Part shown: positions 1 through 7,129 of the stretch, piece by piece | How positions within the stretch are numbered: the stretch's first letter is position 1 | Layout: each line of letters starts with the position of its first letter | Source: Dehalococcoidales bacterium | GTDB lineage: Bacteria > Chloroflexota > Dehalococcoidia > Dehalococcoidales > RBG-16-60-22 | Assembly: GCA_030603605.1 (NCBI GenBank) | Contig: JAUVXN010000049.1 | Span: 1-8,630, forward strand | Length of the DNA stretch: 8,630 nucleotides | Direction of reading: 5' to 3' | Program-made: the position numbers and the translations under genes | Notes under the pieces: generated by a model | Databases searched by the model: none | Told to the model about the DNA's origin: nothing | The model's input: only the letters and a program-made list of their open reading frames with translations

Positions 1-452
1 GCCACCGCCCGGGAAAGCACCAGCTCAAACTTCTCCCGATATTGAGCCTTGTGGGCAACATCCTCAGCCCGACCAACCACGATTTCAACATTGTCCAGCT
101 CCAGTTTTTGTTTGATGTGATGTAAAAAGGCAGCTTTTTTAGCGGTGGCGTCAAGCAGCACCAGCTTAATACCAGACAGTAGAATTTTAAGCGGTATTCC
201 AGGTATGCCCGCCCCGGTGCCGACATCAATGAGACGGAAGTTAGCCTTACCAATCGGTTGCTTTAAAGCCAGAAGCACGGTAAGCGAATCAAGGAAGTGC
301 TTTATCTGCACCTCTTCATAGTCGGTGATAGCGGTAAGGTTCATTCGCCGGTTCCAGTCCATCAACTCCCGGTAATAGATATGGAACTGCTCAAGCTGGT
401 GAGGGGTAAGATGTACGCCTAATTTTTTGGCTCCGGATTCAAGTTTTTCCAT
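1..452 (-). CDS. rsmG: 16S rRNA (guanine-N7) methyltransferase RsmG, 5' part (C-terminus off the left edge)
   Basis: RsmG (GidB) transfers a methyl group from S-adenosylmethionine to N7 of a guanine in the 530 loop of 16S rRNA. About 150 N-terminal residues are visible; the family is usually around 210-240, so the catalytic domain is cut. The N-terminal helical part ends with the conserved stretch NRRMNLTAI at about residues 34-42. The SAM-binding motif LIDVGTGAGIPGIPL follows at 74-88, then LLDATAKKAAFL at 99-110, whose acidic D101 ends strand 2. The last visible residues, LVLSRAV, match the family's conserved RAV motif. The ATG at 452 is chosen because it gives the usual N-terminal length; an in-frame GTG at 461 is possible, and neither has a clear Shine-Dalgarno. 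The gene follows cdsA in the same direction but is separated by a repeat and has its own promoter, so it is probably a separate unit. Confidence 0.93.
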   Translation of the reverse strand, partial: MEKLESGAKKLGVHLTPHQLEQFHIYYRELMDWNRRMNLTAITDYEEVQIKHFLDSLTVLLALKQPIGKANFRLIDVGTGAGIPGIPLKILLSGIKLVLLDATAKKAAFLHHIKQKLELDNVEIVVGRAEDVAHKAQYREKFELVLSRAV

Positions 453-479
453 GATAGCCACTGCCCAGACTTTGCTTCA

Positions 480-488
480 ATTATATCA
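480..488 (-). promoter_or_regulatory. Extended -10 promoter for rsmG
   Basis: Read on the minus strand, 488-480 gives TGA followed by a perfect TATAAT (485-480), an extended -10 element. No good -35 is visible 16-18 bases upstream, which extended -10 promoters tolerate. The predicted transcription start is near 473, leaving about 20 bases of leader before the rsmG ATG at 452. The call rests on the motif alone. Confidence 0.6.
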
Positions 489-518
489 CCGTTGCTGCCA
501 AATAGAGTAATAATTGTG

Positions 519-660
519 TCTAATAACCCCATCCCTCGAAGAGTCTTCGACCTGTATCCCCTTCCCCTTGTTAAGAAGAGGCTCTGCCCTGAAGGGCAAA
601 AGCCCAGAGGGGGGATAAACCCTGTTAGGAACTCTAACGGGGTAACGGGGGTGAGGTAGA
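519..660. repeat. Palindrome-rich intergenic repeat between cdsA and rsmG
   Basis: This non-coding stretch is a chain of small palindromes: CGAAG/CTTCG at 537-549, GCCC/GGGC near 586-597, and a 10-bp stem at 619-643. It ends with GGGGGTGAGGT at 647-657, which recurs exactly at 5108-5118 at the end of a similar block. The internal run with TTAAGAAGAGG (about 570-582) also resembles TTAATAAGGAGAGG at 5086-5099. Both copies lie in the same orientation between genes. This suggests a diverged family of short, non-autonomous, hairpin-forming intergenic elements. An 82-codon open frame crosses it but looks like low-complexity repeat translation. Confidence 0.5.
619..643 (-). terminator. Possible weak terminator hairpin downstream of cdsA
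   Basis: Bases 619-628 pair with 634-643 over 10 bp (one G-T pair) around a 5-base loop. On the minus strand this lies about 50 bases past the cdsA stop and is followed by only three T residues and then ATCC. It could slow or stop transcription leaving the rpsB-cdsA operon, but the T-tract is poor and the stem is equally explained as part of the surrounding repeat. Confidence 0.3.
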
Positions 661-690
661 CAGACAATCTCCTAGCAAGCTACAGCCAAT

Positions 691-1503
691 TCAGCCAACC
701 ATTAGCGCTGGATAAACAAAGGTGTAGTATAAGTAGACGACTATGCCGGCAAAGACTATGCTGTCTGTCCGGTCAAGGATACCGCCATGCCCCGGCATGA
801 GCTTGCCGGACTCTTTTACTCCCGTATTGCGTTTAAGCAAGGACTCTATCAGGTCGCCGCATTGACCGAAAACGCTGACCAGGAAGCCGAGGAGTATTGC
901 CTGCCACAAGCTAATATGAAGAATAAGAGGCGTGGGTAGAATAAAGAACAGGCTAACGATGATAGCCCCAAAGACTCCGGCTACAGTTCCTTCCCAGGTT
1001 TTGTCTGGACTGATATGCAGGGCAAGACGATGCCTGCCCAGTGCCCGTCCAACGAAGAAAGCAGTGGTGTCAGAGGCAAAGGTGACAAACAGAACAAAAA
1101 ATACCCAATTTCTCCCCGCATCCAGTCTTAATGCCACCAGATAGCTTAACAGCCACCCCACGTAGAGGATTCCGGCTATTGTCCATGCCCAATCAATAAA
1201 AGCCCCTTCTTTTTGTGGGCGCAGTAGCAACCATATCAAAGATAGCACCATAGCTGAAGTCAATAGAAGCGGGATAATAAAATCATAATCAAAATGAGGA
1301 CTGAGGATGAATAACAGAGTCCAAACCAGCCCGAAATAAGTAAGTGATGGGACTTTTAAGGTCATTCTGTAGAACTCAAAGACAGCCAGCAATCCCCAGA
1401 TAGCCACTAATATGGTGAACCAGGGTAATGGTTTATCAAACCAGACGGCAACGACAACAAGAGGAATGCCCCACAGTGCAGTTATGATCCTTTTCTTGAG
1501 CAT
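691..1503 (-). CDS. cdsA: Phosphatidate cytidylyltransferase (CDP-diglyceride synthase) CdsA
   Basis: CdsA is an integral inner-membrane enzyme that makes CDP-diacylglycerol from phosphatidate and CTP, the branch point for phospholipid synthesis. The 270-residue length is normal. Most of the protein is hydrophobic, with roughly eight membrane segments (for example 10-22, 28-44, 57-69, 76-94, 132-152, 173-190, 198-214, 248-262). Conserved landmarks are SDTTAFFVGR at about 144-153, SPDKTWEG at 165-172, GD at 216-217, and the family signature running from S221 to D247 with KR, PGHGG and LDRTD. One signature position differs: the usual K-D pair is K230-E231. The two Asp positions 27 residues apart (D217, D244), which I believe are the metal ligands, are retained. 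The ATG at 1503 lies 10 bases after the uppS stop, so it is cotranscribed. It is the last gene of the operon; no dxr or rseP follows. Confidence 0.95.
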   Translation of the reverse strand: MLKKRIITALWGIPLVVVAVWFDKPLPWFTILVAIWGLLAVFEFYRMTLKVPSLTYFGLVWTLLFILSPHFDYDFIIPLLLTSAMVLSLIWLLLRPQKEGAFIDWAWTIAGILYVGWLLSYLVALRLDAGRNWVFFVLFVTFASDTTAFFVGRALGRHRLALHISPDKTWEGTVAGVFGAIIVSLFFILPTPLILHISLWQAILLGFLVSVFGQCGDLIESLLKRNTGVKESGKLMPGHGGILDRTDSIVFAGIVVYLYYTFVYPALMVG

Positions 1504-1513
1504 GTGGCTAACA

Positions 1514-2245
1514 TTATAAGGCGCCGAAGCGCCTTTCTCTCTGGCTATAGGCGAGTAGTGCTTTGTCGATATCCTCTTTAGTAAAGTCGGGCCATAAGAC
1601 CTGGGTAAAGTAGTATTCGCTGTAAGCCGTTTGCCATATCAGGAAGTTGCTAAGGCGGAGTTCATCTCCAGTGCGAATTAGTAGGTCAACATCAGGTAAA
1701 CCAGTGGAATAAAGGTAACTACTAAATAATTTTTCATCTATTTTCTGAGGTGGGATACCCTCGGTTATAAGGCGACGCACCGCATCTAGAATCTCAACGC
1801 GCCCCCCATAATTGAAGGCAAGATTAAGAGTCATTCCAGTGTTATTCTTGGTCAACTCTACCCCCCTATTTAGAGCCTGTTGCAGCCATGGCGGGAGTTC
1901 TTCAAGGCGACCAAGGTGGCGAACTCTAACACCTTTTTTATGAAGTTTAGGAACGTCTTTATCTATCCTCTCCCCTAAGATATGGAATAAACCATCAATT
2001 TCATCTCCAGGTCGGCCCCAGTTTTCCGTGGAAAAGCCGTAAAGCGTTACATACTTTATCTGGCAGTCGTTAAGGTATTCAACTATGGCACGCATGTTTT
2101 TTACCCCGGCATGGTGACCCTTAAGCCTGGATAACCCGCGTTGCTCCGCCCATCTACCATTGCCGTCCGGCACAATGGCGACATGGACAGGCAGGCGAAC
2201 AATTTTTTTCATAGCTGTCTCGGTAGTTTTAGTCTTATCAGCCAA
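1514..2245 (-). CDS. uppS: Isoprenyl transferase (undecaprenyl diphosphate synthase) UppS
   Basis: UppS is a soluble cis-prenyltransferase. It extends farnesyl diphosphate with isopentenyl diphosphate to the C55 carrier lipid used for cell-wall or surface glycan assembly. The 243 residues carry the family motifs in order: DGNGRWA (27-33, D27 the expected Mg/diphosphate Asp), GHHAG (43-47), FSTENW plus RP (71-79), RTGDELRLSNFLIWQ (191-205), E210, and WPDF (218-221), ending in RRFG. The start is TTG at 2245: it is preceded by GTAGGAG with about 8 bases of spacing, whereas the in-frame ATG at residue 12 would leave the Shine-Dalgarno far away. The first 15 residues are a Lys/Thr-rich extension. 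It lies 23 bases after the frr stop and 10 bases before cdsA, pairing carrier-lipid with phospholipid synthesis as is common in bacteria. Confidence 0.96.
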   Translation of the reverse strand: MADKTKTTETAMKKIVRLPVHVAIVPDGNGRWAEQRGLSRLKGHHAGVKNMRAIVEYLNDCQIKYVTLYGFSTENWGRPGDEIDGLFHILGERIDKDVPKLHKKGVRVRHLGRLEELPPWLQQALNRGVELTKNNTGMTLNLAFNYGGRVEILDAVRRLITEGIPPQKIDEKLFSSYLYSTGLPDVDLLIRTGDELRLSNFLIWQTAYSEYYFTQVLWPDFTKEDIDKALLAYSQRERRFGAL

Positions 2246-2268
2246 GGTTAAGACTCCTACAATCCAGA

Positions 2269-2826
2269 TTAGACCTCCGTGAGTTCTACTTCTTTATTGC
2301 GCCCAATTTCTTCAATGTCAGCGATAAAGAGGTCAGTAAGTTTTTGCAGCTGATTTAGGGCACGCTTATGCTCATCCTGTGATATCTCTTTATTTTTCTC
2401 TAGATTTTTCAGCTCATTCATGGCTTCATGTCTTAGATTACGCACAGCTATTTTTCTTTCTTCAATTCTTTTTCGCACCACCCTAATTAGCTCCTGCCGC
2501 CGCTCTTCAGAGAGTTGCGGGATACTTATCCGAATTACATTCCCATCACTAGACGGATTCAGCCCGAGGTCAGACTTCAAGATAGCCTTCTCTATATTAC
2601 GTATACTGCTCTTGTCCCAGGGCTGGATAACGAGGAGCCTGGCTTCAGGCGCAGAAATACCAGCAATTTGATTAAGCGGAGTGGGAACACCAATATACTC
2701 CACTTTAATATGTTCTATTAGGGCAGGTGTAGCGTGCCCGGTACGGATGGTAGCTAATTCCTTCTCCAAACCCCCGGTGGAAGTTTGCATCTTTTCTTCA
2801 ATGCCTTGTAAAATGTCTGTGGCCAT
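2269..2826 (-). CDS. frr: Ribosome recycling factor
   Basis: RRF acts with EF-G to split post-termination 70S ribosomes and free the mRNA and tRNA. The 185-residue product has the usual family length and layout: a long helical bundle (domain I, about 1-30 and 105-185) interrupted by the small beta-rich domain II (about 31-104). Recognisable stretches are LATIRTGHATPALI (24-37), IQPWDKSSI (67-75), AILKSDLGLNPSSDGNVIRISIP (81-103), SEERRQELI (105-113) and the charged helix DEHKRALNQLQKLTD. Position 31 is His in RTGHA, where many RRFs have RTGRA; this is a modest variation. The ATG at 2826 is 5 bases past the pyrH stop, with AGGGAAG immediately upstream, so translation may be coupled. It is followed by uppS. 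Confidence 0.97.
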   Translation of the reverse strand: MATDILQGIEEKMQTSTGGLEKELATIRTGHATPALIEHIKVEYIGVPTPLNQIAGISAPEARLLVIQPWDKSSIRNIEKAILKSDLGLNPSSDGNVIRISIPQLSEERRQELIRVVRKRIEERKIAVRNLRHEAMNELKNLEKNKEISQDEHKRALNQLQKLTDLFIADIEEIGRNKEVELTEV

Positions 2827-2831
2827 CTTCC

Positions 2832-4062
<1,231 letters not shown>

Positions 4063-4075
4063 AATTCTGCCTCCT

Positions 4076-4861
4076 TCACTCCTCTTCAGGGGTAAAAATG
4101 AGTGGTTCCATAGTTTCTGTAACCTCGGGTTCTCCCAAGCCTTCTCCTTCTCCCTCCTCTGCTAAAATCTCGGTGGTTCCGGTTTTGCCTTCAATAACCG
4201 CGTCGGCAATTTTACTGCATATCAGTCTAATGGCTCGAATAGCGTCATCATTAGCTGGAATAGGATGGTCTATATCATCAGGATTGCAGTTGCTATCGGC
4301 TATAGCTACAATCGGTATTCCCATACGTCTGGCTTCAGCGAGAGCAATCTTCTCTTTTATTGGGTCAATAATGAAGAGGGCGCCGGGCAGACTGGTCATC
4401 TCTTTGATACCGCCCATCTGCAGATTGAGGCGCGCAATTTCTTCCCCAATCTTCAAGATCTCCTTTTTAGACAGGCGCCCAAACTCTCCTCTGGATTGCT
4501 GGTCTTCCAAACGGACCAGGTGGTCGATACGAGACTGGATAGTAGCGAAGTTGGTTAGCATTCCTCCTATCCAACGTTGAGCAACGTAATACATACCACA
4601 GCGCTGAGCCTCTTCTGCCACTGACTCCTGAGCCTGCTTTTTGGTACCGACAAAGAGGACAGTGCCACCTTCGGCTACCACATCTCGCACAAAATCGCAG
4701 GCCTTGTCTAACATGGCTGCCGTTTGTTCCAGGTCAATTATATGAATACCGTTGCGCTTGGTGAAGATGTAATTCTTCATACGCGGATGCCAGCGGCCGG
4801 TCTGATGACCGAAGTGAGCCCCGGCTTCTAAAAGTTGTTTAATGGTAGTTGTATCTGGCAA
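4076..4861 (-). CDS. rpsB: 30S ribosomal protein S2
   Basis: S2 is a primary-surface protein of the small ribosomal subunit, needed for S1 docking. From the chosen start it is 261 residues. Matches include [15 protein letters not shown] at 6-20, [11 protein letters not shown] (23-33), [12 protein letters not shown] (36-47), [10 protein letters not shown] (70-79), [10 protein letters not shown] (96-105), [10 protein letters not shown] (158-167) and [31 protein letters not shown] near the end. The tail from about 230 is acidic and Glu/Gly-rich. No ATG lies near the expected N-terminus. I choose TTG at 4861 because AAGGGGG lies 7 bases upstream and the protein then begins almost directly with the conserved [12 protein letters not shown] eight codons upstream (4885) would add EGKGGRNL and has no ribosome site. 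First gene of the leftward operon, about 40 bases after its predicted transcription start. Confidence 0.96.
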   Translation of the reverse strand: MPDTTTIKQLLEAGAHFGHQTGRWHPRMKNYIFTKRNGIHIIDLEQTAAMLDKACDFVRDVVAEGGTVLFVGTKKQAQESVAEEAQRCGMYYVAQRWIGGMLTNFATIQSRIDHLVRLEDQQSRGEFGRLSKKEILKIGEEIARLNLQMGGIKEMTSLPGALFIIDPIKEKIALAEARRMGIPIVAIADSNCNPDDIDHPIPANDDAIRAIRLICSKIADAVIEGKTGTTEILAEEGEGEGLGEPEVTETMEPLIFTPEEE

Positions 4862-4908
4862 ATTCCTGCCCCCTTTTCCTTCCAAATAATAGCTTTTTAC
4901 TGTTTAAC

Positions 4909-4938
4909 AGTATAGCACAACCTTTTATTATACGACAA
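4909..4938 (-). promoter_or_regulatory. Promoter of the rpsB-tsf-pyrH-frr-uppS-cdsA operon
   Basis: On the minus strand a TTGTCG (4938-4933) lies 18 bases upstream of TATACT (4914-4909), which is preceded by TGC, making an extended -10. The predicted start is near 4902, giving an approximately 40-base leader. A 13-base perfect palindrome (ACTGTT-N-AACAGT, 4899-4911) spans the end of the -10 and the start point. It could be an operator or a small 5' hairpin. Confidence 0.65.
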
Positions 4939-4983
4939 CAGCAGTTTTCTTAACCTCACACCTTTAGATTTTTATATAGATAA

Positions 4984-5118
4984 GGGAGGCTTCGCCTCTC
5001 TTCGACTCTCATTGCCCTAAGTTAAGAATTTGGGGTGTTTAAGAGGGGCTGGCGTCCCTCTTTCGATTAAATAAGCCTCCTTTCCTTAATAAGGAGAGGG
5101 GGCAAAAGGGGGTGAGGT
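4984..5118. repeat. Palindromic intergenic repeat block between rpsB and the T-box
   Basis: Three hairpins lie in a row: a 7-bp stem with loop TTC at 4984-5000 (GAGGC/GCCTC core), AAGAGGG/CCCTCTT at 5041-5062, and a 13-bp stem with only G-T deviations at 5075-5103 around loop AAT. The block ends in GGGGGTGAGGT (5108-5118), identical to 647-657 in the cdsA-rsmG gap. I see no coding potential. A purine-only run follows at 5131-5151. The elements look like a diverged family of intergenic repeats. They lie between divergent promoters, so a role as terminators is unlikely. Confidence 0.5.
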
Positions 5119-5183
5119 CACACACGTTCTAAAGGAAGGAGGGAGGGGAGACTGGTTATAAAAAATCTTCTTAATTTGACTAC

Positions 5184-5212
5184 TTGACAAATTGTTCATA
5201 TGGTGCTAAACT
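5184..5212 (+). promoter_or_regulatory. Promoter of the T-box / trpB2 transcript
   Basis: A perfect TTGACA (5184-5189) is followed after exactly 17 bases by TAAACT (5207-5212), with TGC just before it as an extended -10. Transcription is predicted to start near 5219, shortly before the first T-box helix, which begins at about 5231. The strong -35 fits a promoter controlled downstream by attenuation rather than by an activator. Confidence 0.8.
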
Positions 5213-5218
5213 TTCCGA

Positions 5219-5539
5219 AAATAGTGTAAAGGCTGTGAACAAGACTAGTAGGCTTCAAAGCGGGGCTCAGAGAGTCGGGTAGGGTGTGAGCCGACGCCAG
5301 CGCCGAAGTTGAATGGACTTGGGAGCCGCAAACCGAAAGTTGCCAAGCTGGTAAACAAGTAGGATTTGACGCAAGGGAAGCGTTATTAAGCCCCAGGGTA
5401 TCGAGCTAAGTATCTTGTGCTATAGTCTCTGTACCTGATAGAGATAGTCATCTGGCCCCTTTAGGGAGATGACTAAGAAGGGTGGCACCGCGGAAGTAAG
5501 CCTCCCGCCCCTTCAAGGGCGAGAGGCTTTTTTATTTTT
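5219..5539 (+). promoter_or_regulatory. T-box riboswitch specific for tRNA-Trp
   Basis: T-box leaders bind a matching uncharged tRNA and then favour an antiterminator over a terminator. Stem I is visible: GGCT 5231-5234 pairs AGCC 5324-5327, and CAAG 5240-5243 pairs CTTG 5318-5321. The specifier loop holds AGTA (5247-5250) opposite GAATGGA (5311-5317), closed above by GGCTTC 5251-5256 with GAAGTT 5305-5310. The distal part has AGAGAG (5269-5274) and GGTG (5283-5286) in the loop closed by GTCGG/CCGAC. The specifier codon is TGG at 5314-5316, tryptophan. The T-box sequence AGGGTGGCACCGCGG is at 5479-5493; its TGGC would pair with a tRNA acceptor end of GCCA, matching the G discriminator usual for bacterial tRNA-Trp. 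The terminator follows. The downstream gene is a tryptophan synthase beta-like enzyme, which agrees with the specifier. Confidence 0.95.
5499..5539 (+). terminator. Intrinsic terminator of the Trp T-box
   Basis: Bases 5499-5510 pair with 5517-5528 over 11 base pairs with one C-A mismatch, around loop CTTCAA. A T-rich tail follows (TTTTTTT-A-TTTTT). The left arm partly overlaps the region that must pair with the T-box in the antiterminator form, so the two structures exclude each other. It should form when tRNA-Trp is charged. Confidence 0.92.
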
Positions 5540-5589
5540 ATCGTGAGAGGCTTCGGATTTGAAAAATAGAGACTGGGAGGTTAACAAAT

Positions 5590-5640
5590 ATGTCTACTAT
5601 GTCATGGAGGTGGCCCCTCGGGGCCGAGTGGAGAAATTAG
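5590..5640 (+). CDS. Putative tryptophan-sensing leader peptide (16 aa, three Trp codons)
   Basis: A 16-codon ORF reads MSTMSWRWPLGAEWRN and ends with TAG. Trp codons are at positions 6, 8 and 14 (TGG at 5605, 5611, 5629). GGAGGT at 5576-5581 precedes its ATG with 8 bases of spacing, a strong ribosome site. It lies 50 bases past the T-box terminator and its stop is 30 bases before the trpB2 ATG. A hairpin GGCCC-CTCG-GGGCC (5612-5625) lies directly after the W-R-W codons. It overlaps a competing CTCG/CGAG stem (5617-5628). Trp leader peptides in attenuators and the B. subtilis rtpA leader peptide work by ribosome stalling on Trp codons when charged tRNA-Trp is scarce. No T-tract follows the hairpin, so control would be of translation rather than termination. 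The function is inferred; the ORF, codons and ribosome site are seen directly. Confidence 0.7.
   Translation: MSTMSWRWPLGAEWRN
5612..5628 (+). other. Overlapping alternative hairpins inside the Trp leader ORF
   Basis: GGCCC (5612-5616) can pair GGGCC (5621-5625) around CTCG. Alternatively CTCG (5617-5620) can pair CGAG (5625-5628) around GGGC, and the two cannot coexist. In addition CCCTC (5615-5619) is complementary to GAGGG (5662-5666) in the trpB2 ribosome site. A ribosome held at Trp codons 5605-5613 would cover the first arm. This supports, but does not prove, a translational switch. Confidence 0.45.
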
Positions 5641-5670
5641 CCTGTAAACCAAAAATAAAAGGAGGGAAAA

Positions 5671-7044
5671 ATGGAAAGAACAATGTATTTTCTTGACCAA
5701 AAGGACATGCCAACTCACTGGTATAATATCCTGCCCGATTTACCCGAGCCACTGCCACCCTTGCGCCATCCCGGCACCAAGGAACCCCTTCCCAGGGAAG
5801 GACCTTTACCCCCTCCCCTCTTCACTGACGCGGTCAATAAACAGGAGTTCAGCACCGAGCGCTACATTGAAATCCCGGAAGAGGTGCAGGCTGCTTACCA
5901 CACTTATAGACCGACAGTTTTGCATCGGGCGTATCGACTAGAGAAGGCTCTGGACACTCCAGCCAAGATTTTCTACAAATACGAGGGGACAAGCCAGGCG
6001 GGGAGCCACAAGCCTAACACAGCGATAGCTCAAGCTTACTATGCCAAGAAGGAAGGCGCCAAACGCTTGGCTACCGAGACTGGTGCCGGGCAGTGGGGCA
6101 GCGCCCTGGCTATGGGTTGCGCGTTCTTCGGTCTGGAATGCAAGGTCTATATGGTCAGGATAAGCTACAACCAGAAGCCATACCGCCGCATACTTATGGA
6201 GACCTGGGGAGCCAAGTGCGTGCCCAGCCCCAGTGAGGACACCGAGGTCGGGCGCCGTCTTCTGGCTGAGAATCCCGAGCATCCTGGTAGCCTGGGAATC
6301 GCCATCAGCGAAGCATGTGAGGATGCCTTCGGCAACGATGATACCAAGTACTCCATAGGCAGTGTCGTCAACCATGTCCTGCTTCACCAGACAATCATTG
6401 GCGAGGAAACCAGGAAACAAATGGAGATGGCCGATGCTTATCCAGATATTATTGTTGGCTGCGTCGGCGGCGGCTCAAACTTCGCCGGGCAGTTCCTGCC
6501 CTGGGTCAGGGATAAGATTAGCGGAAAGAAACCAGACATGCGCATTATCTGCGTTGAGCCTCAAGCCTGCCCCACCCTGACCAAGGGCCCCTATGCCTGG
6601 GACTTCGGGGATGTAGCCGGACTTGCCCCTATAGTCAGGATGTACACCCTGGGTCATACCTTTGTACCACCACCAGTCCATGCCGGTGGACTACGCTATC
6701 ACGGCATGGCACCCATCATCTGCCACCTCTACAAGCTGGGCTTAATTGAAGCCAGGGCTGAGTACCAGATCCCAGTCTTTGAGGCTGGGGTAAAGTTTGC
6801 CCGCACCGAAGGCATTATTACTGCTCCCGAGCCATGCCATGACCTCAAGGTAGCCATTGACGAAGCCCTCAAATGCAAGGAATCAGGCGAATCAAAAACT
6901 ATCCTGATAGCTCACAGTGGGCACGGGCATTTTGACCTAGCCGCCTATGACGAGTACCTTTCCGGCAGGTTGCAGGATTATGAGTACCCGGTAGAAAAGG
7001 TAAAGGAGGCACTAACTCACTTGCCCGAGGTACCTTCGGCGTAA
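5671..7044 (+). CDS. trpB2: TrpB-like PLP-dependent enzyme (tryptophan synthase beta chain, TrpB2 type)
   Basis: The 457-residue protein belongs to the TrpB2 branch of tryptophan synthase beta subunits, longer than TrpB1 (about 400) through its N-terminal part (about 1-80, Pro-rich at 21-50). Tryptophan synthase beta condenses serine with indole using pyridoxal phosphate. Visible motifs are GSHKPNTA (111-118, K114 the expected PLP Schiff-base Lys), ETGAGQWG (136-143, TrpB2-type W in place of the His of TrpB1), the phosphate-binding GGGSN (266-270), HAGGLRYHG (337-345), APEPCH (385-390) and HSGHGHFDL (415-423). The ATG has GGAGG 5 bases upstream. No trpA or other trp gene is next to it: a terminator follows directly. 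It is preceded by a Trp-specific T-box and a Trp-rich leader ORF, which favours a real role in tryptophan supply, perhaps indole salvage. An alternative activity (for example on serine or phosphoserine) has been discussed for TrpB2 proteins. Confidence 0.93.
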   Translation: MERTMYFLDQKDMPTHWYNILPDLPEPLPPLRHPGTKEPLPREGPLPPPLFTDAVNKQEFSTERYIEIPEEVQAAYHTYRPTVLHRAYRLEKALDTPAKIFYKYEGTSQAGSHKPNTAIAQAYYAKKEGAKRLATETGAGQWGSALAMGCAFFGLECKVYMVRISYNQKPYRRILMETWGAKCVPSPSEDTEVGRRLLAENPEHPGSLGIAISEACEDAFGNDDTKYSIGSVVNHVLLHQTIIGEETRKQMEMADAYPDIIVGCVGGGSNFAGQFLPWVRDKISGKKPDMRIICVEPQACPTLTKGPYAWDFGDVAGLAPIVRMYTLGHTFVPPPVHAGGLRYHGMAPIICHLYKLGLIEARAEYQIPVFEAGVKFARTEGIITAPEPCHDLKVAIDEALKCKESGESKTILIAHSGHGHFDLAAYDEYLSGRLQDYEYPVEKVKEALTHLPEVPSA

Positions 7045-7054
7045 ATAAATACAG

Positions 7055-7092
7055 AATAAGGGGCTGGGGTTTATCTCTGGCCCCTTATTTTT
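7055..7092 (+). terminator. Intrinsic terminator after trpB2
   Basis: AATAAGGGGC (7055-7064) pairs perfectly with GCCCCTTATT (7080-7089) over 10 bp, with a 15-base loop, and runs into a T-tract (TTATTTTT, 7085-7092). It ends the trpB2 transcript 11 bases past the stop codon. The end of the tract overlaps the -35 of the next promoter. Confidence 0.88.
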
Positions 7093-7119
7093 GCCCTAAT
7101 TGCGCCCATATGCTAGAAT
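7091..7119 (+). promoter_or_regulatory. Promoter of the HtrA-like protease gene
   Basis: TTGCCC (7091-7096) is spaced 17 bases from TAGAAT (7114-7119), which is preceded by TGC as an extended -10. Predicted transcription start is about 7125-7127, only 3-5 bases before the ATG at 7130. No ribosome site precedes that ATG, so the mRNA may be leaderless. Confidence 0.55.
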
Positions 7120-7129
7120 AAAATCAGCC

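Noticed and set aside
419..667. 82-codon open frame on the minus strand between cdsA and rsmG
   Set aside because: It is almost wholly translation of the palindromic repeat, overlaps the rsmG promoter and start in another frame, has low-complexity composition and no recognisable domain.
4984..5000. Hairpin GAGGC-TTC-GCCTC considered as a terminator
   Set aside because: No T-tract on either strand, and no gene ends near it; the flanking genes diverge. Better explained as part of the intergenic repeat.
5131..5151. 21-base purine-only tract with four G-runs, possible G-quadruplex
   Set aside because: Runs are of unequal length (two of only GG), the tract lies upstream of the T-box promoter, and nothing ties it to a function.
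5612..5650. Second transcription attenuator after the Trp leader ORF
   Set aside because: The GC hairpin at 5612-5625 is followed by GAGTGGAGAAATTAG with no run of T, so intrinsic termination is not supported; translational control is the remaining option.
5938..6420. 160-codon antisense frame inside trpB2
   Set aside because: It is a shadow of a GC-rich conserved gene; the sense frame carries all TrpB2 motifs and the antisense one has no known domain or ribosome site.
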